DNA of 64,000 nt from NCBI GenBank assembly GCA_040754815.1, contig JBFMBX010000011.1, positions 1 through 64,000 of the forward strand. Reading direction: 5' to 3'. Numbering within the stretch: position 1 is the first letter of the stretch; each line of letters begins with the position of its first letter. A program made the position numbers and the translations under genes. This document shows positions 17,507 through 24,980 of this stretch, in pieces. This stretch comes from Bellilinea sp040754815 (GTDB lineage: Bacteria; Chloroflexota; Anaerolineae; Anaerolineales; Anaerolineaceae). The notes beneath the pieces were generated by a model that searched no databases, was not told the origin of the DNA, and was given only the letters and a program-made list of their open reading frames with translations.

Positions 17507-18439
17507 ATGAGATACCTGATCACCGGAGCAGCCGGCTTTCTCGGTTCGGCGCTGGCAAATCGTCTCGTAATGGAAGGGCACACCGTCCGCGGCCTGGATG
17601 ACCTTTCCACAGGCGATCCTTCGGCGCTTTCGCCAGAAGTGCATTTTGTACGCGGGGATGTCAACGACCGTCCCAAACTGTGGACCCTCTTGCAGGAAAT
17701 TGACTGCGTCTATCATCTTGCGGCCAAAGTACTGGTGCCGGAATCGGTGCTTTATCCGCGCGAATACAACGAAGTGAACGTCGGCGGCACGGTCAGTCTG
17801 ATGGAAGCCATGCGGGATGTAGGGGTGCGGCGGGTGGTGTTCATCTCGTCCGGGGCTATTTACGGGAATCAACCTGCCCAGCCGGTCAATGAAGATGTTA
17901 TTCCCAACCCGCGCTCGCCGTATGCCGTTTCCAAATTGGCCGCCGAGTATTACGTCAAAACCATCGGTCGCCTGTGGGGGATCGAAACCGTTTGCCTGCG
18001 GGTGTTCAACGCTTACGGACCGGGGCAGCACCTGCCGCCGGTTCATGCGCCGGTACTGCTCAATTTTTTGCGGCAGGCTCTGCAAAACGGCACACTGGTG
18101 GTGCATGGAGATGGCACCCAGACCCGCGATTACGTCTATGTAGATGATGTGGTGCAGGCAATGGTGGCCGCTTCCACCGCACCGGCAGTGGATCAGATGA
18201 CCATCAACGTGGGCAGTGGTGTGGAAACCAGCGTGCGCGATCTGGTCAAAGTGGTCATTTCCGTGACCGGCAGTAATCCGGAAGTGGTTTACAACCCCCG
18301 CAGCGACGGCGGGCCGGCGCGCATGTGCGCCGACATCAGCCGCGCCGCCGCGCTATTGAATTACCGTCCCTCCATCTCCCTCGAGACCGGCATCCGCCTG
18401 ACGCTGGAGCGTGACCCGCGTCTTCGCCCGCGCCCCTGA
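17507..18439 (+). CDS. NAD-dependent sugar-nucleotide epimerase/dehydratase
   Basis: A 310-residue extended short-chain dehydrogenase/reductase. The Rossmann nucleotide-binding motif is at residues 7-13 (GAAGFLG), followed by the LDDLSTG segment that contacts NAD ribose. The catalytic dyad is YAVSK at about residue 144. The C-terminal region carries the sugar-nucleotide elements RVFNAYGPGQ and DYVYVDDVV. The family includes UDP-glucose 4-epimerase and UDP-glucuronate epimerase/decarboxylase; it fits a GalE/WbpP-like enzyme acting on nucleotide sugars in the cytoplasm, but the exact substrate is not readable. It has its own extended -10 promoter. Confidence 0.9.
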   Translation: MRYLITGAAGFLGSALANRLVMEGHTVRGLDDLSTGDPSALSPEVHFVRGDVNDRPKLWTLLQEIDCVYHLAAKVLVPESVLYPREYNEVNVGGTVSLMEAMRDVGVRRVVFISSGAIYGNQPAQPVNEDVIPNPRSPYAVSKLAAEYYVKTIGRLWGIETVCLRVFNAYGPGQHLPPVHAPVLLNFLRQALQNGTLVVHGDGTQTRDYVYVDDVVQAMVAASTAPAVDQMTINVGSGVETSVRDLVKVVISVTGSNPEVVYNPRSDGGPARMCADISRAAALLNYRPSISLETGIRLTLERDPRLRPRP

Positions 18440-18542
18440 ATAACCGCCGGGGAAGATTACCACCCTCCCGAAAATTCGTTTGTCAATTTTCTGTCCATGC
18501 CCCGGCGGTATACTGTCAGCATCGGGGTTTATCCCTTTTTTG

Positions 18543-18573
18543 AATCATTAAAATCCTTGCCTTTTTAATGATT
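18543..18573. repeat. Perfect 11-bp AT-rich inverted repeat
   Basis: The arms AATCATTAAAA (18543-18553) and TTTTAATGATT (18563-18573) flank a 9-nt spacer. It lies about 65 nt before the lipoprotein gene and 30 nt after a TATACT (18509-18514). It could be an operator or a leader hairpin; the stem is too AT-rich to be a good terminator. Confidence 0.6.
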
Positions 18574-18635
18574 TAACATCTTTTACGGAAGCAGGAAACA
18601 AACACCTTCTCGCGGAGGGCAAACTGGTTTTCAAG

Positions 18636-20093
18636 ATGAATTTTGGGAGGGGCATTTTACGGTTGTCCGTGCTGATTGTTCTCGTCTGGGGAACACTCAC
18701 CGCCTGCACCAGCCGCGAAACGCCCGTTACCATCCAGCAACCCGGCACCTTCAGCGTAGATCCCCTGCTGCGGGAATTCTACGCTTCGCTGGGCGGGGAG
18801 GATATCCTCGGCCCTGCCATCACCGCTCTCTTTTCGCTGGATGACCGGCAGTGCCAGTACACACAAAACGCGTTGATGTGCTTCGATCCGCTGGCGCAGG
18901 GCATTCAGCGGTTCAGTCTGTATCCGCTGGGGCGCACTTTCGATTTGGGACTTCCCGCCAGTGCCGGTGTTTCGTCATCCGAAGAGGGTGATTTTGCGGT
19001 TTATGAAGAATTTACCGACCTCTATCAGCGGCTTTACGGCTCGCAGTATGCCGGCAAACCGCTCACCCCGCCGCGGTTTAACCCCAACAAAAACCGCATC
19101 GAGCAGTATTTTGAAAACGTTGGCTTTTACCGCAATCTGGATGACCCGCAGGGAGAAGTTCACCTGCTTTCCTACGGCGTCTTTGCCTGCTCCGCCGATT
19201 GCCGCTTTTCCCCTCCGGCCAGCGCCGTGGTCATCCGCAATGTCGTCGAAATGGAGCAGCCCTTTCTGCCGCGGCTGGTGCGCTTGGGCGGGGTAAAGGT
19301 ATTCGGGCTGCCGCTCACCCAACCCTACCTCGCTGCCGATGGTTTCCGCGAACAGGTTTATGAAAATGTCGTCCTGTACGCGCCCGTTGAAAACCCCACT
19401 GCCGTTCATCTGCGCCCTGCCGCACTGCTGACAGGCATGCCGGCGGGTCAACCTCAGCCGCGCCGTTACAGTCAGGCCGATGGGATGGTCTTTTATCCGG
19501 TGGAAGGCGAAAACGGCTTCCATGTCCCGCTGGTTTTTGATGAGTTCATTGCTTCGCACGGCGGCATCGAAATTTCCGGCCTTCCCTTGAGCGAACCGTA
19601 TCAGGTCGGTGAACATCTTTACCGCCAGTGTTATCAGAATTACTGTCTGGACTACGACAACCACCCCGAAGCAGTCGAGCGGGTGCGCATGGTTGCATTG
19701 GGGCGCGAATACCTGAAAATCACCAACCCGCAAGGGGCAGCAGAAACGCCTTTCGAAATCACCCCTCAATCGGTGCGCCTGCTGGTGAATGTGACCAAAC
19801 CCCGCCTGACGGCCGAAGAACCGCAGCAATTCGAAATCACCCTCCTGCGGGCAGACAATCATCAGCCGGTCAGTTCGGTGGAAACCAGCCTGACCCTCAC
19901 GCTGCCGGACGGGCGGGAGGCGTTGTACTACTTACCGCCGACCGATGCTCAGGGACAGGCGCGCCTGAGAATCGCACCTTTGCAGCCCGCCCTGCCCAAC
20001 GGCAGCGTGCTGGCTTACCGCGTATGTTTGAACATCCCCGCCGCGCAACCCATCTGTGCGGCCGATAGTTACCTGATCTGGAATTACCGCTGA
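18636..20093 (+). CDS. Lipoprotein with repeated GGEDILG/GGIEISG-type modules
   Basis: A 485-residue exported lipoprotein. The signal peptide (residues 1-24) ends in the lipobox LTAC, so Cys24 is the predicted lipidation site. Two related modules are visible: FYASLGGEDILGPAITALF followed by CQYTQNALMCFDP (about 45-90), and FIASHGGIEISGLPLSEPYQ followed by RQCYQNYCLDYD (about 300-345). A middle copy (about 195-235, LPLTQPY) is more degenerate. The last 110 residues look like a beta-sandwich of the macroglobulin or bacterial Ig type (PRLTAEEPQQFEITLLRAD). Such Chloroflexota proteins are usually annotated only as hypothetical. A role in cell-surface binding is likely; no enzyme motif is seen. 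It converges on the LysM lipoprotein gene. Confidence 0.8.
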   Translation: MNFGRGILRLSVLIVLVWGTLTACTSRETPVTIQQPGTFSVDPLLREFYASLGGEDILGPAITALFSLDDRQCQYTQNALMCFDPLAQGIQRFSLYPLGRTFDLGLPASAGVSSSEEGDFAVYEEFTDLYQRLYGSQYAGKPLTPPRFNPNKNRIEQYFENVGFYRNLDDPQGEVHLLSYGVFACSADCRFSPPASAVVIRNVVEMEQPFLPRLVRLGGVKVFGLPLTQPYLAADGFREQVYENVVLYAPVENPTAVHLRPAALLTGMPAGQPQPRRYSQADGMVFYPVEGENGFHVPLVFDEFIASHGGIEISGLPLSEPYQVGEHLYRQCYQNYCLDYDNHPEAVERVRMVALGREYLKITNPQGAAETPFEITPQSVRLLVNVTKPRLTAEEPQQFEITLLRADNHQPVSSVETSLTLTLPDGREALYYLPPTDAQGQARLRIAPLQPALPNGSVLAYRVCLNIPAAQPICAADSYLIWNYR

Positions 20094-20102
20094 GTGAGCG
20101 GT

Positions 20103-21074
20103 CTAGGGAACACCCTCTGCCAGCAGCATCACCCGCGCAATCGGCAAGCCGGTTGAATAAACCCTTACCTCAAAGGGCAGCGATTCACCCGCCGCCAGCA
20201 CTTGATCCGCCTGCCAGCGGCGCAGCCCGACCACCCTCCCGCTTTCATCCAGCGCAACGGCCGCCAGCAGCGGGCGGGCAGCTGCCGATTCATCCTCTTT
20301 CAGCCGCAGGCTGCCGCTCACCTCAGCATACGAGCCGTCTTCGCTGATTGCCACCTCCTGCCGGGTGATTTCTACATCGAGATAGCGGCGGCTTTCGGCC
20401 GGAATGGGCAAAGCCGTGCGCAGTTCTACGGAAACATCGAAATCCCGCGGTGCAGGCGGCGCAAAGAACACCGCCAGCGGCAATTGCCCCGCGGCCGGCA
20501 GCCGGTTGAGGGGCGGATAAGCCGCCTGACTGAGAATTTCACCGCTCGAACGATCATAAAGGTGGAATACCACCGAAACACCCTCGACATCGAAAGACTG
20601 CGGGTTACTCAGCAGCGCAAAACACCACATACCGCCGTCGTGGGTGGGGTAGCAATCCGGCCGGGGCAGAGTCAACCCCACCGGCGTTGGCGAGGGCGGG
20701 TTGCGCGGGTCGAGCGTGGGGGTGGTTTGGGAGGCCGGCACCACCACCTGATCCCCCACCCGCAGCGCATAGGGGTTCACCGTCGGGTTGGCGGTCAGCA
20801 AATCCTGCAAGGTGACGCCGTAAAACAACGCAATCCCGAACAGGTCCTCTCCGCGCCGGATGGTATGTAAACGCGGCGTGGGGGTGGCGGTTGGCAGCGG
20901 CGTGGGGGTATCACCGGCAGTGGGCGAAGGTGTGGCAGTGGGCGGCAAACCGGCGTAGGGGGTCAGCGTTACGGGCATCACCGTGCGCGGGGTAGAGGTG
21001 GGGAACAACGGGGCGGCGGGCGCGCAGGCGGCTAAGGCCCAAACCGTCAACAGGCAGAGCAGAAATTTCTTCAT
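20103..21074 (-). CDS. LysM-domain lipoprotein
   Basis: A 323-residue lipoprotein. Start ATG 21074 is chosen because it yields a signal peptide MKKFLLCLLTVWALAACAP with lipobox LAAC; in-frame codons up to 21323 are not protein-like. A Thr/Pro linker (TPTPLPTATPTP) leads to one LysM repeat at about 79-123 (HTIRRGEDLFGIALFYGVTL), which binds peptidoglycan or related glycans. A second Pro/Thr linker is followed by a beta-rich domain of about 180 residues (FxLE/FxIM-like) ending MLLAEGVP. A TATAAT lies only 8 nt upstream of the ATG, so the message may be leaderless. It resembles the LysM protein at 58261. Confidence 0.88.
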   Translation of the reverse strand: MKKFLLCLLTVWALAACAPAAPLFPTSTPRTVMPVTLTPYAGLPPTATPSPTAGDTPTPLPTATPTPRLHTIRRGEDLFGIALFYGVTLQDLLTANPTVNPYALRVGDQVVVPASQTTPTLDPRNPPSPTPVGLTLPRPDCYPTHDGGMWCFALLSNPQSFDVEGVSVVFHLYDRSSGEILSQAAYPPLNRLPAAGQLPLAVFFAPPAPRDFDVSVELRTALPIPAESRRYLDVEITRQEVAISEDGSYAEVSGSLRLKEDESAAARPLLAAVALDESGRVVGLRRWQADQVLAAGESLPFEVRVYSTGLPIARVMLLAEGVP

Positions 21075-21081
21075 GGCTGGG

Positions 21082-21087
21082 ATTATA
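21082..21087 (-). promoter_or_regulatory. -10 element adjacent to the LysM lipoprotein start
   Basis: TATAAT in the context GGGTATAATCCC (minus strand) with the ATG 8 nt downstream. Transcription from it would begin at or next to the start codon. No good -35 was found. Confidence 0.45.
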
Positions 21088-21231
21088 CCCGCCTTTCCAC
21101 CTTTCCCCGCCCCATTGGGGCAAAACAACTGCCGCGCGGTCAGGGTAGCCCCGCAGTTTAACCCACAAATCCGACTTGCCGGCAGGGGAGTTTGTGTCAG
21201 AATAGAAAATATGTTCTGTGTGGAGTAAACC

Positions 21232-21648
21232 ATGACCCTGATCCTCTGCCTGCTGGGCGAAAAAACCCAATTCCTGCTGCAGGATGCGCGTTCTGTGGAG
21301 GAATTAATCGAGCAGGTGCGCAACGGCGAGTGGTCACCCCCGGAATACAGCGGTGAACACCGGCCGGGGGGCTGGCAAACCCTGCCGATTGGAGAAGAAA
21401 TCCTGCTCGTGTTCCCTCAAAAGCACCCTTCGGCAGCCGCCTTACCTCCTGCCGGCCCGCCGCTGACACCCCGCCAGCGTGCCATTTTGCACCTGCTGAG
21501 TGAGGGCCTGACCGTCAAACAAATCGCCGGCCGCCTTGGGCTTTCCCGGCGCACGGTGTTTTTGCATCTGGCGGCCATCCGCCAGAAAGCGGGGGCAAGC
21601 AGCACCATTCAGGCGGTCTGGAAAATCCGCTCGCGGGAACGCCCCTGA
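21232..21648 (+). CDS. Small LuxR-type DNA-binding regulator
   Basis: A 138-residue protein. Residues 1-75 form an unrecognised N-terminal domain (MTLILCLLGEKTQFLLQD) without the phospho-acceptor Asp pattern of a receiver. Residues 77-135 are a GerE/LuxR helix-turn-helix: LTPRQRAILHLLSEGLTVKQ, then IAGRLGLSRRTVFLHLAAIR, with the usual TPRQ opening and SxRTVxxHL recognition helix. It is expected to act as a transcription factor responding to an unknown input. GGAG precedes the ATG. It lies between the LysM lipoprotein (divergent) and xseA; regulation of either is possible but not shown. Confidence 0.8.
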   Translation: MTLILCLLGEKTQFLLQDARSVEELIEQVRNGEWSPPEYSGEHRPGGWQTLPIGEEILLVFPQKHPSAAALPPAGPPLTPRQRAILHLLSEGLTVKQIAGRLGLSRRTVFLHLAAIRQKAGASSTIQAVWKIRSRERP

Positions 21649-21672
21649 TTTGCCATAACCTCCCCTGTTTCT

Positions 21673-21681
21673 TGGTAGAAT
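21673..21681 (+). promoter_or_regulatory. Extended -10 upstream of xseA
   Basis: TGGTAGAAT (21673-21681) is an extended -10; it would start a transcript about 23 nt before the ATG at 21711. Confidence 0.4.
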
Positions 21682-21710
21682 CAATAAAAACCACTTCTGC
21701 CACCCTACCA

Positions 21711-22964
21711 ATGGAACAACCCCTGCCCTTCCTCTTTCCTTCCATGTCGGTCAGCGAACTGACGCGCTACCTGCGTCAGTTGCTGGAAAGTGACGAGATT
21801 TTGCAGGATATCTGGGTGCGGGGGGAAGTTTCCAACCTCTCCCGCCCGACTTCCGGGCATATCTATTTCACCCTCAAAGATCAGGCGGCCTCGCTGCGCT
21901 GTGTCATCTGGCGCATGAATGCCGGCCGTTTGCGTTTTGAACTCAACAACGGGCAGGCGGTGGAGGCGCACGGTTATATCAGTTTGTACGAGCGGGACGG
22001 CCAGTACCAGTTATATGTGGATGCCTTGCGCCCGGCCGGGGAAGGCTGGCTCTTTCAGGAATTTATGCGCCTGAAAGCCCGGCTGGAAGCCGAAGGGCTG
22101 TTCGATGAAGCGCGCAAACGCCCTTTACCGGCACACCCCCGGCGGATCGGGCTGGTCACTTCCCCCACCGGGGCAGCCTTACAGGATATGCTCAACACCC
22201 TGCGCCGCCGCTACCCGCTGGTGGAGGTGGTGCTTGCGCCTGCCGCCGTGCAGGGAGAGGAAGCGCCCGCCGCGCTGGTGGCCGCTCTTCAGCGCCTTTA
22301 CCGCCAGCCGGGGCTGGATGCCATTCTGGTGGCGCGCGGCGGCGGCTCATTAGAAGACCTGTGGGCCTTCAACGATGAAGCCGTGGTACGCGCCATTGCC
22401 GCCTCTCCCGTGCCGGTAGTGACCGGCATCGGCCACGAAACCGATTTCACGCTGGCCGATTTTGCCGCCGATGTTCGCGCCCCCACCCCCACCGCCGCCG
22501 CCGAGTTGATTACACCGGATGTTTACGACCTGCGCGGGCAGTTGAGCGAACGGAACACCCGCCTGAAAGGCCTGCTGCAAGCCCGCATTCAGGCGGAACG
22601 CCGCCACCTTGCCGAGCGCACTCAACGGTTGGGGCTGCTTTCACCGCGCCGCTGGATTCAGAACGACCGCCAGCGGCTGGATGCCCTGCTGGAACGCGCC
22701 GGGCGCGCCGTGTTGACCGGCATCTCCCTGCGCCGCACGCACCTGAACGGCTGGCAGCACCGCCTGCAGGCACTTAACCCGCTGGCCGTGCTGCAGCGCG
22801 GCTACGCCGTGGTGATGGACCGCAGCGGGCAGGTTGCTCACAGCGCGCGGCAAATTCACAGCGGTGATGAACTGACCATCCGCCTCAAAGATGGCCGTGT
22901 AGATGCGCTTGCCCGCCAGATTCATCTCGATCCTCGTGAAGGAGAAGCAAACCATGAGCCCTGA
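21711..22964 (+). CDS. xseA: Exodeoxyribonuclease VII large subunit
   Basis: A 417-residue XseA, the catalytic subunit of the single-strand-specific exonuclease VII. The N-terminal OB-fold (about 15-110) holds VRGEVSNLSRPTSGHIYFTL; the catalytic domain contains GLVTSPTGAALQD, the RGGGSLEDLWAFNDE motif and GIGHETDFTLADFAADVRAPTPTAAAE. The C-terminal third is the long coiled-coil arm that binds XseB. The length is close to the E. coli enzyme. A TTG at 21672 would extend it by 13 residues, but that codon overlaps the -10 element, so ATG 21711 is preferred. It overlaps xseB by 11 nt. Confidence 0.95.
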   Translation: MEQPLPFLFPSMSVSELTRYLRQLLESDEILQDIWVRGEVSNLSRPTSGHIYFTLKDQAASLRCVIWRMNAGRLRFELNNGQAVEAHGYISLYERDGQYQLYVDALRPAGEGWLFQEFMRLKARLEAEGLFDEARKRPLPAHPRRIGLVTSPTGAALQDMLNTLRRRYPLVEVVLAPAAVQGEEAPAALVAALQRLYRQPGLDAILVARGGGSLEDLWAFNDEAVVRAIAASPVPVVTGIGHETDFTLADFAADVRAPTPTAAAELITPDVYDLRGQLSERNTRLKGLLQARIQAERRHLAERTQRLGLLSPRRWIQNDRQRLDALLERAGRAVLTGISLRRTHLNGWQHRLQALNPLAVLQRGYAVVMDRSGQVAHSARQIHSGDELTIRLKDGRVDALARQIHLDPREGEANHEP

Positions 22965-23190
22965 ACCGATCCCCGCCGGTCAAATGTCCTACGAAGAGGC
23001 CTTTGCCGAATTGGAAAGTATCATTCAACGGCTGGAAAATGAGCAGCCTTCACTGGAAGAGGCCCTGCAATTGTACGAACGCGGACAGGCGCTGGTGCAG
23101 CGCTGTGCCGCTCTGCTCGATCAGGCCGAGTTGCGCGTCAAACAAATCGGCTTAAACGATTTAAGTTTGATGGAGGAACAAGAGGAATAA
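22954..23190 (+). CDS. xseB: Exodeoxyribonuclease VII small subunit
   Basis: A 78-residue XseB that wraps the coiled-coil arm of XseA. The family core is MSYEEAFAELESIIQRLENE, then LEEALQLYERGQALV. The ATG at 22954 follows AAGGAG by 10 nt and lies inside the end of xseA. The tail is acidic (LMEEQEE). Both subunits are needed for activity in characterised bacteria. Confidence 0.95.
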   Translation: MSPEPIPAGQMSYEEAFAELESIIQRLENEQPSLEEALQLYERGQALVQRCAALLDQAELRVKQIGLNDLSLMEEQEE

Positions 23191-23192
23191 CC

Positions 23193-23654
23193 GTGTGGGA
23201 GGATTTACTCAACAATCGGGTCTTTATCACCGCCATTCTGGCGTGGTTTTTGGGGCAGTTTCTCAAAGTTCCGATTGAGTACCTGACCAAGCGGCGCTGG
23301 AACTGGGCATTGTGGTTCAGCAGCGGCGGCATGCCCAGTTCGCACTCGTCGCTGATGGTGGCCACCACACTCTCGATTGGGCTGTACTACGGCTTCGACT
23401 CACCGGTCTTTGCGCTGGCGTTTGCCGTTTCGATGATTGTGGTGTATGACGCCGCCGGCGTGCGCCGGCAGGCCGGTTATCACGCCCAAAAGATCAACCT
23501 GCTGTTCGAGGAACTGTTCAGCGGACACCCTATCTCGCAGGAACGCTTGAAAGAAGTGCTCGGGCACACCCCCCGGCAGGTGCTGGGCGGCATTGCGCTG
23601 GGGACGATCATCGCGCTGGCGGTGTACGGCCTGCTGCCGCCGACAAACCCTTAA
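23193..23654 (+). CDS. Divergent PAP2-family membrane protein (DUF212)
   Basis: A 153-residue membrane protein of the DUF212/YuiD family, a divergent branch of the acid phosphatase/vanadium haloperoxidase superfamily. The conserved SSGGMPSSHSS (with the PSSH catalytic-type motif) lies at about residues 44-54, and VVYDAAGVRRQAGYHA at about 87-102. Four helices are predicted. It starts at GTG 23193, two bases after xseB, and is probably in the same transcript. The physiological substrate is unknown; a phosphatase on a lipid or isoprenoid phosphate is the usual guess. Confidence 0.9.
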   Translation: MWEDLLNNRVFITAILAWFLGQFLKVPIEYLTKRRWNWALWFSSGGMPSSHSSLMVATTLSIGLYYGFDSPVFALAFAVSMIVVYDAAGVRRQAGYHAQKINLLFEELFSGHPISQERLKEVLGHTPRQVLGGIALGTIIALAVYGLLPPTNP

Positions 23655-23766
23655 TTGTGTACTTTATCCACCTCAAAAGGGGACTTATGCCACTTCCGGA
23701 TGGGTAAAAAAAGTGGAGTATAATGGTACGAGTTTTCAAGGATTTTCCATTACCGGCAGTGAGACG

Positions 23767-24978
23767 ATGAACATACAAAAAATCAGAGAGGATTTTCCGT
23801 TACTCATCTCGAATAACGGGCGCAAACCGATCATTTACTTCGATAACGCCTGCCAGAGCCTGCGCCCGCAGGCTGTAATTGAAGCCGTTCAGCAGTATTA
23901 CGAAGAAACGCCCGCCTGTGCCGGGCGCAGTATGCACCGCCTCGCCAGCGAGGTCAGCCGGCAGGTGGATGAAGCCCGCCAGCAGGTCGCCAGATTCCTG
24001 CATGCCGCCCGCAAGGAAGAAATCATCTTCACCCGCAACACCACCGAAGCCATCAATCTGGTCGCCAACGCGCTGGACTGGAAGCCCGGCGATGTGGTAC
24101 TGCTGACCGACAAAGAACATAATTCCAACCTGATTCCGTGGCAGATGCTGGCGCGGCGGTTCGGCGTGTGCCTTAAGTTTGTGCCTTCCAACCCCGATAA
24201 CACCTTCAACCTTGCCGCTTACCAGCAGGCTCTGCAGGGCGGCGTGCGGCTGGTGGCTATGGGCTACACTTCCAATCTGGATGGCGTCAGCATACCGGCG
24301 GAGGAAGTGGTGCGGCTAGCCCACAAACACGGCGCGCTCGTCCTGCTGGATGCCGCCCAGACCGCCCCCCACCAGAAAATAGATGTTCGCCGGCTGGATG
24401 CCGATTGGGTGGCCTTCTCCGGTCACAAGATGCTGGCCCCTTCAGGGATTGGCGTTCTGTACGGCAAATACCGCCTGCTGGAAACCATGCAGCCTTTCCT
24501 CGTCGGCGGCGATACGGTAGCCACTTCCACCTATGAGGACTGTCAGTTCCTGCCCCCGCCGGAAAAATTTGAAGCCGGCCTGCAAAATTATGCCGGCATC
24601 ATCGGCATGGGAGCGGCCGTCCGCTACCTGCAGCAGGTCGGGCTGGAAGCCATCGAGAAACACGAAATTGCCCTCAACCAGTACCTGAGCGAAGCGCTGA
24701 AGAGCGTGCCGGGCCTGCAAATCATCGGCCCGGCCGATGCCCGCCTGCGCGGCGGCATCCTCTCGTTCTTCATCCCCGGCGTGGATCACCACCGCATCGC
24801 GCTGATGCTCGATCAGATGGCGGGGATTGCGGTGCGCTCGGGCCAGCATTGCGTTCACTCGTGGTTCAACTCGCGCGGCATCCCCGGCTCGGTGCGCGCT
24901 TCATTGTATTTCTACAACACGGAAGAAGAAGCGCGTCAACTGGTAGATGCGCTGATCAAGATTCGCAAGGTGCTGTAA
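23767..24978 (+). CDS. SufS-type cysteine desulfurase (class V aminotransferase)
   Basis: A 403-residue PLP enzyme of the group II cysteine desulfurase family (SufS/CsdA). The PLP-binding Lys is in SGHKMLAPSGIG (about residue 222), the cofactor-contacting segment is NTTEAINLVA, and the sulfur-accepting Cys is in RSGQHCVHSW (about residue 362), matching the RxGxHC motif. It is therefore a credible persulfide-forming enzyme taking sulfur from cysteine. The N-terminus MNIQKIREDFPLL fits the family and is chosen over upstream in-frame codons. No sufB/C/D or sufU is adjacent; instead it is followed after 2 nt by a membrane thioredoxin-fold protein. A TATAAT (23719-23724) precedes it. Confidence 0.9.
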   Translation: MNIQKIREDFPLLISNNGRKPIIYFDNACQSLRPQAVIEAVQQYYEETPACAGRSMHRLASEVSRQVDEARQQVARFLHAARKEEIIFTRNTTEAINLVANALDWKPGDVVLLTDKEHNSNLIPWQMLARRFGVCLKFVPSNPDNTFNLAAYQQALQGGVRLVAMGYTSNLDGVSIPAEEVVRLAHKHGALVLLDAAQTAPHQKIDVRRLDADWVAFSGHKMLAPSGIGVLYGKYRLLETMQPFLVGGDTVATSTYEDCQFLPPPEKFEAGLQNYAGIIGMGAAVRYLQQVGLEAIEKHEIALNQYLSEALKSVPGLQIIGPADARLRGGILSFFIPGVDHHRIALMLDQMAGIAVRSGQHCVHSWFNSRGIPGSVRASLYFYNTEEEARQLVDALIKIRKVL

Positions 24979-24980
24979 CC

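Noticed and set aside
21075..21323. Upstream extension of the LysM lipoprotein
   Set aside because: It would bury the signal peptide and lipobox. The divergent LuxR gene lies across it.
24849..24980. Extended start of the thioredoxin-fold protein inside the desulfurase gene
   Set aside because: The segment lies within the desulfurase coding sequence; ATG 24981 gives the membrane signal directly.
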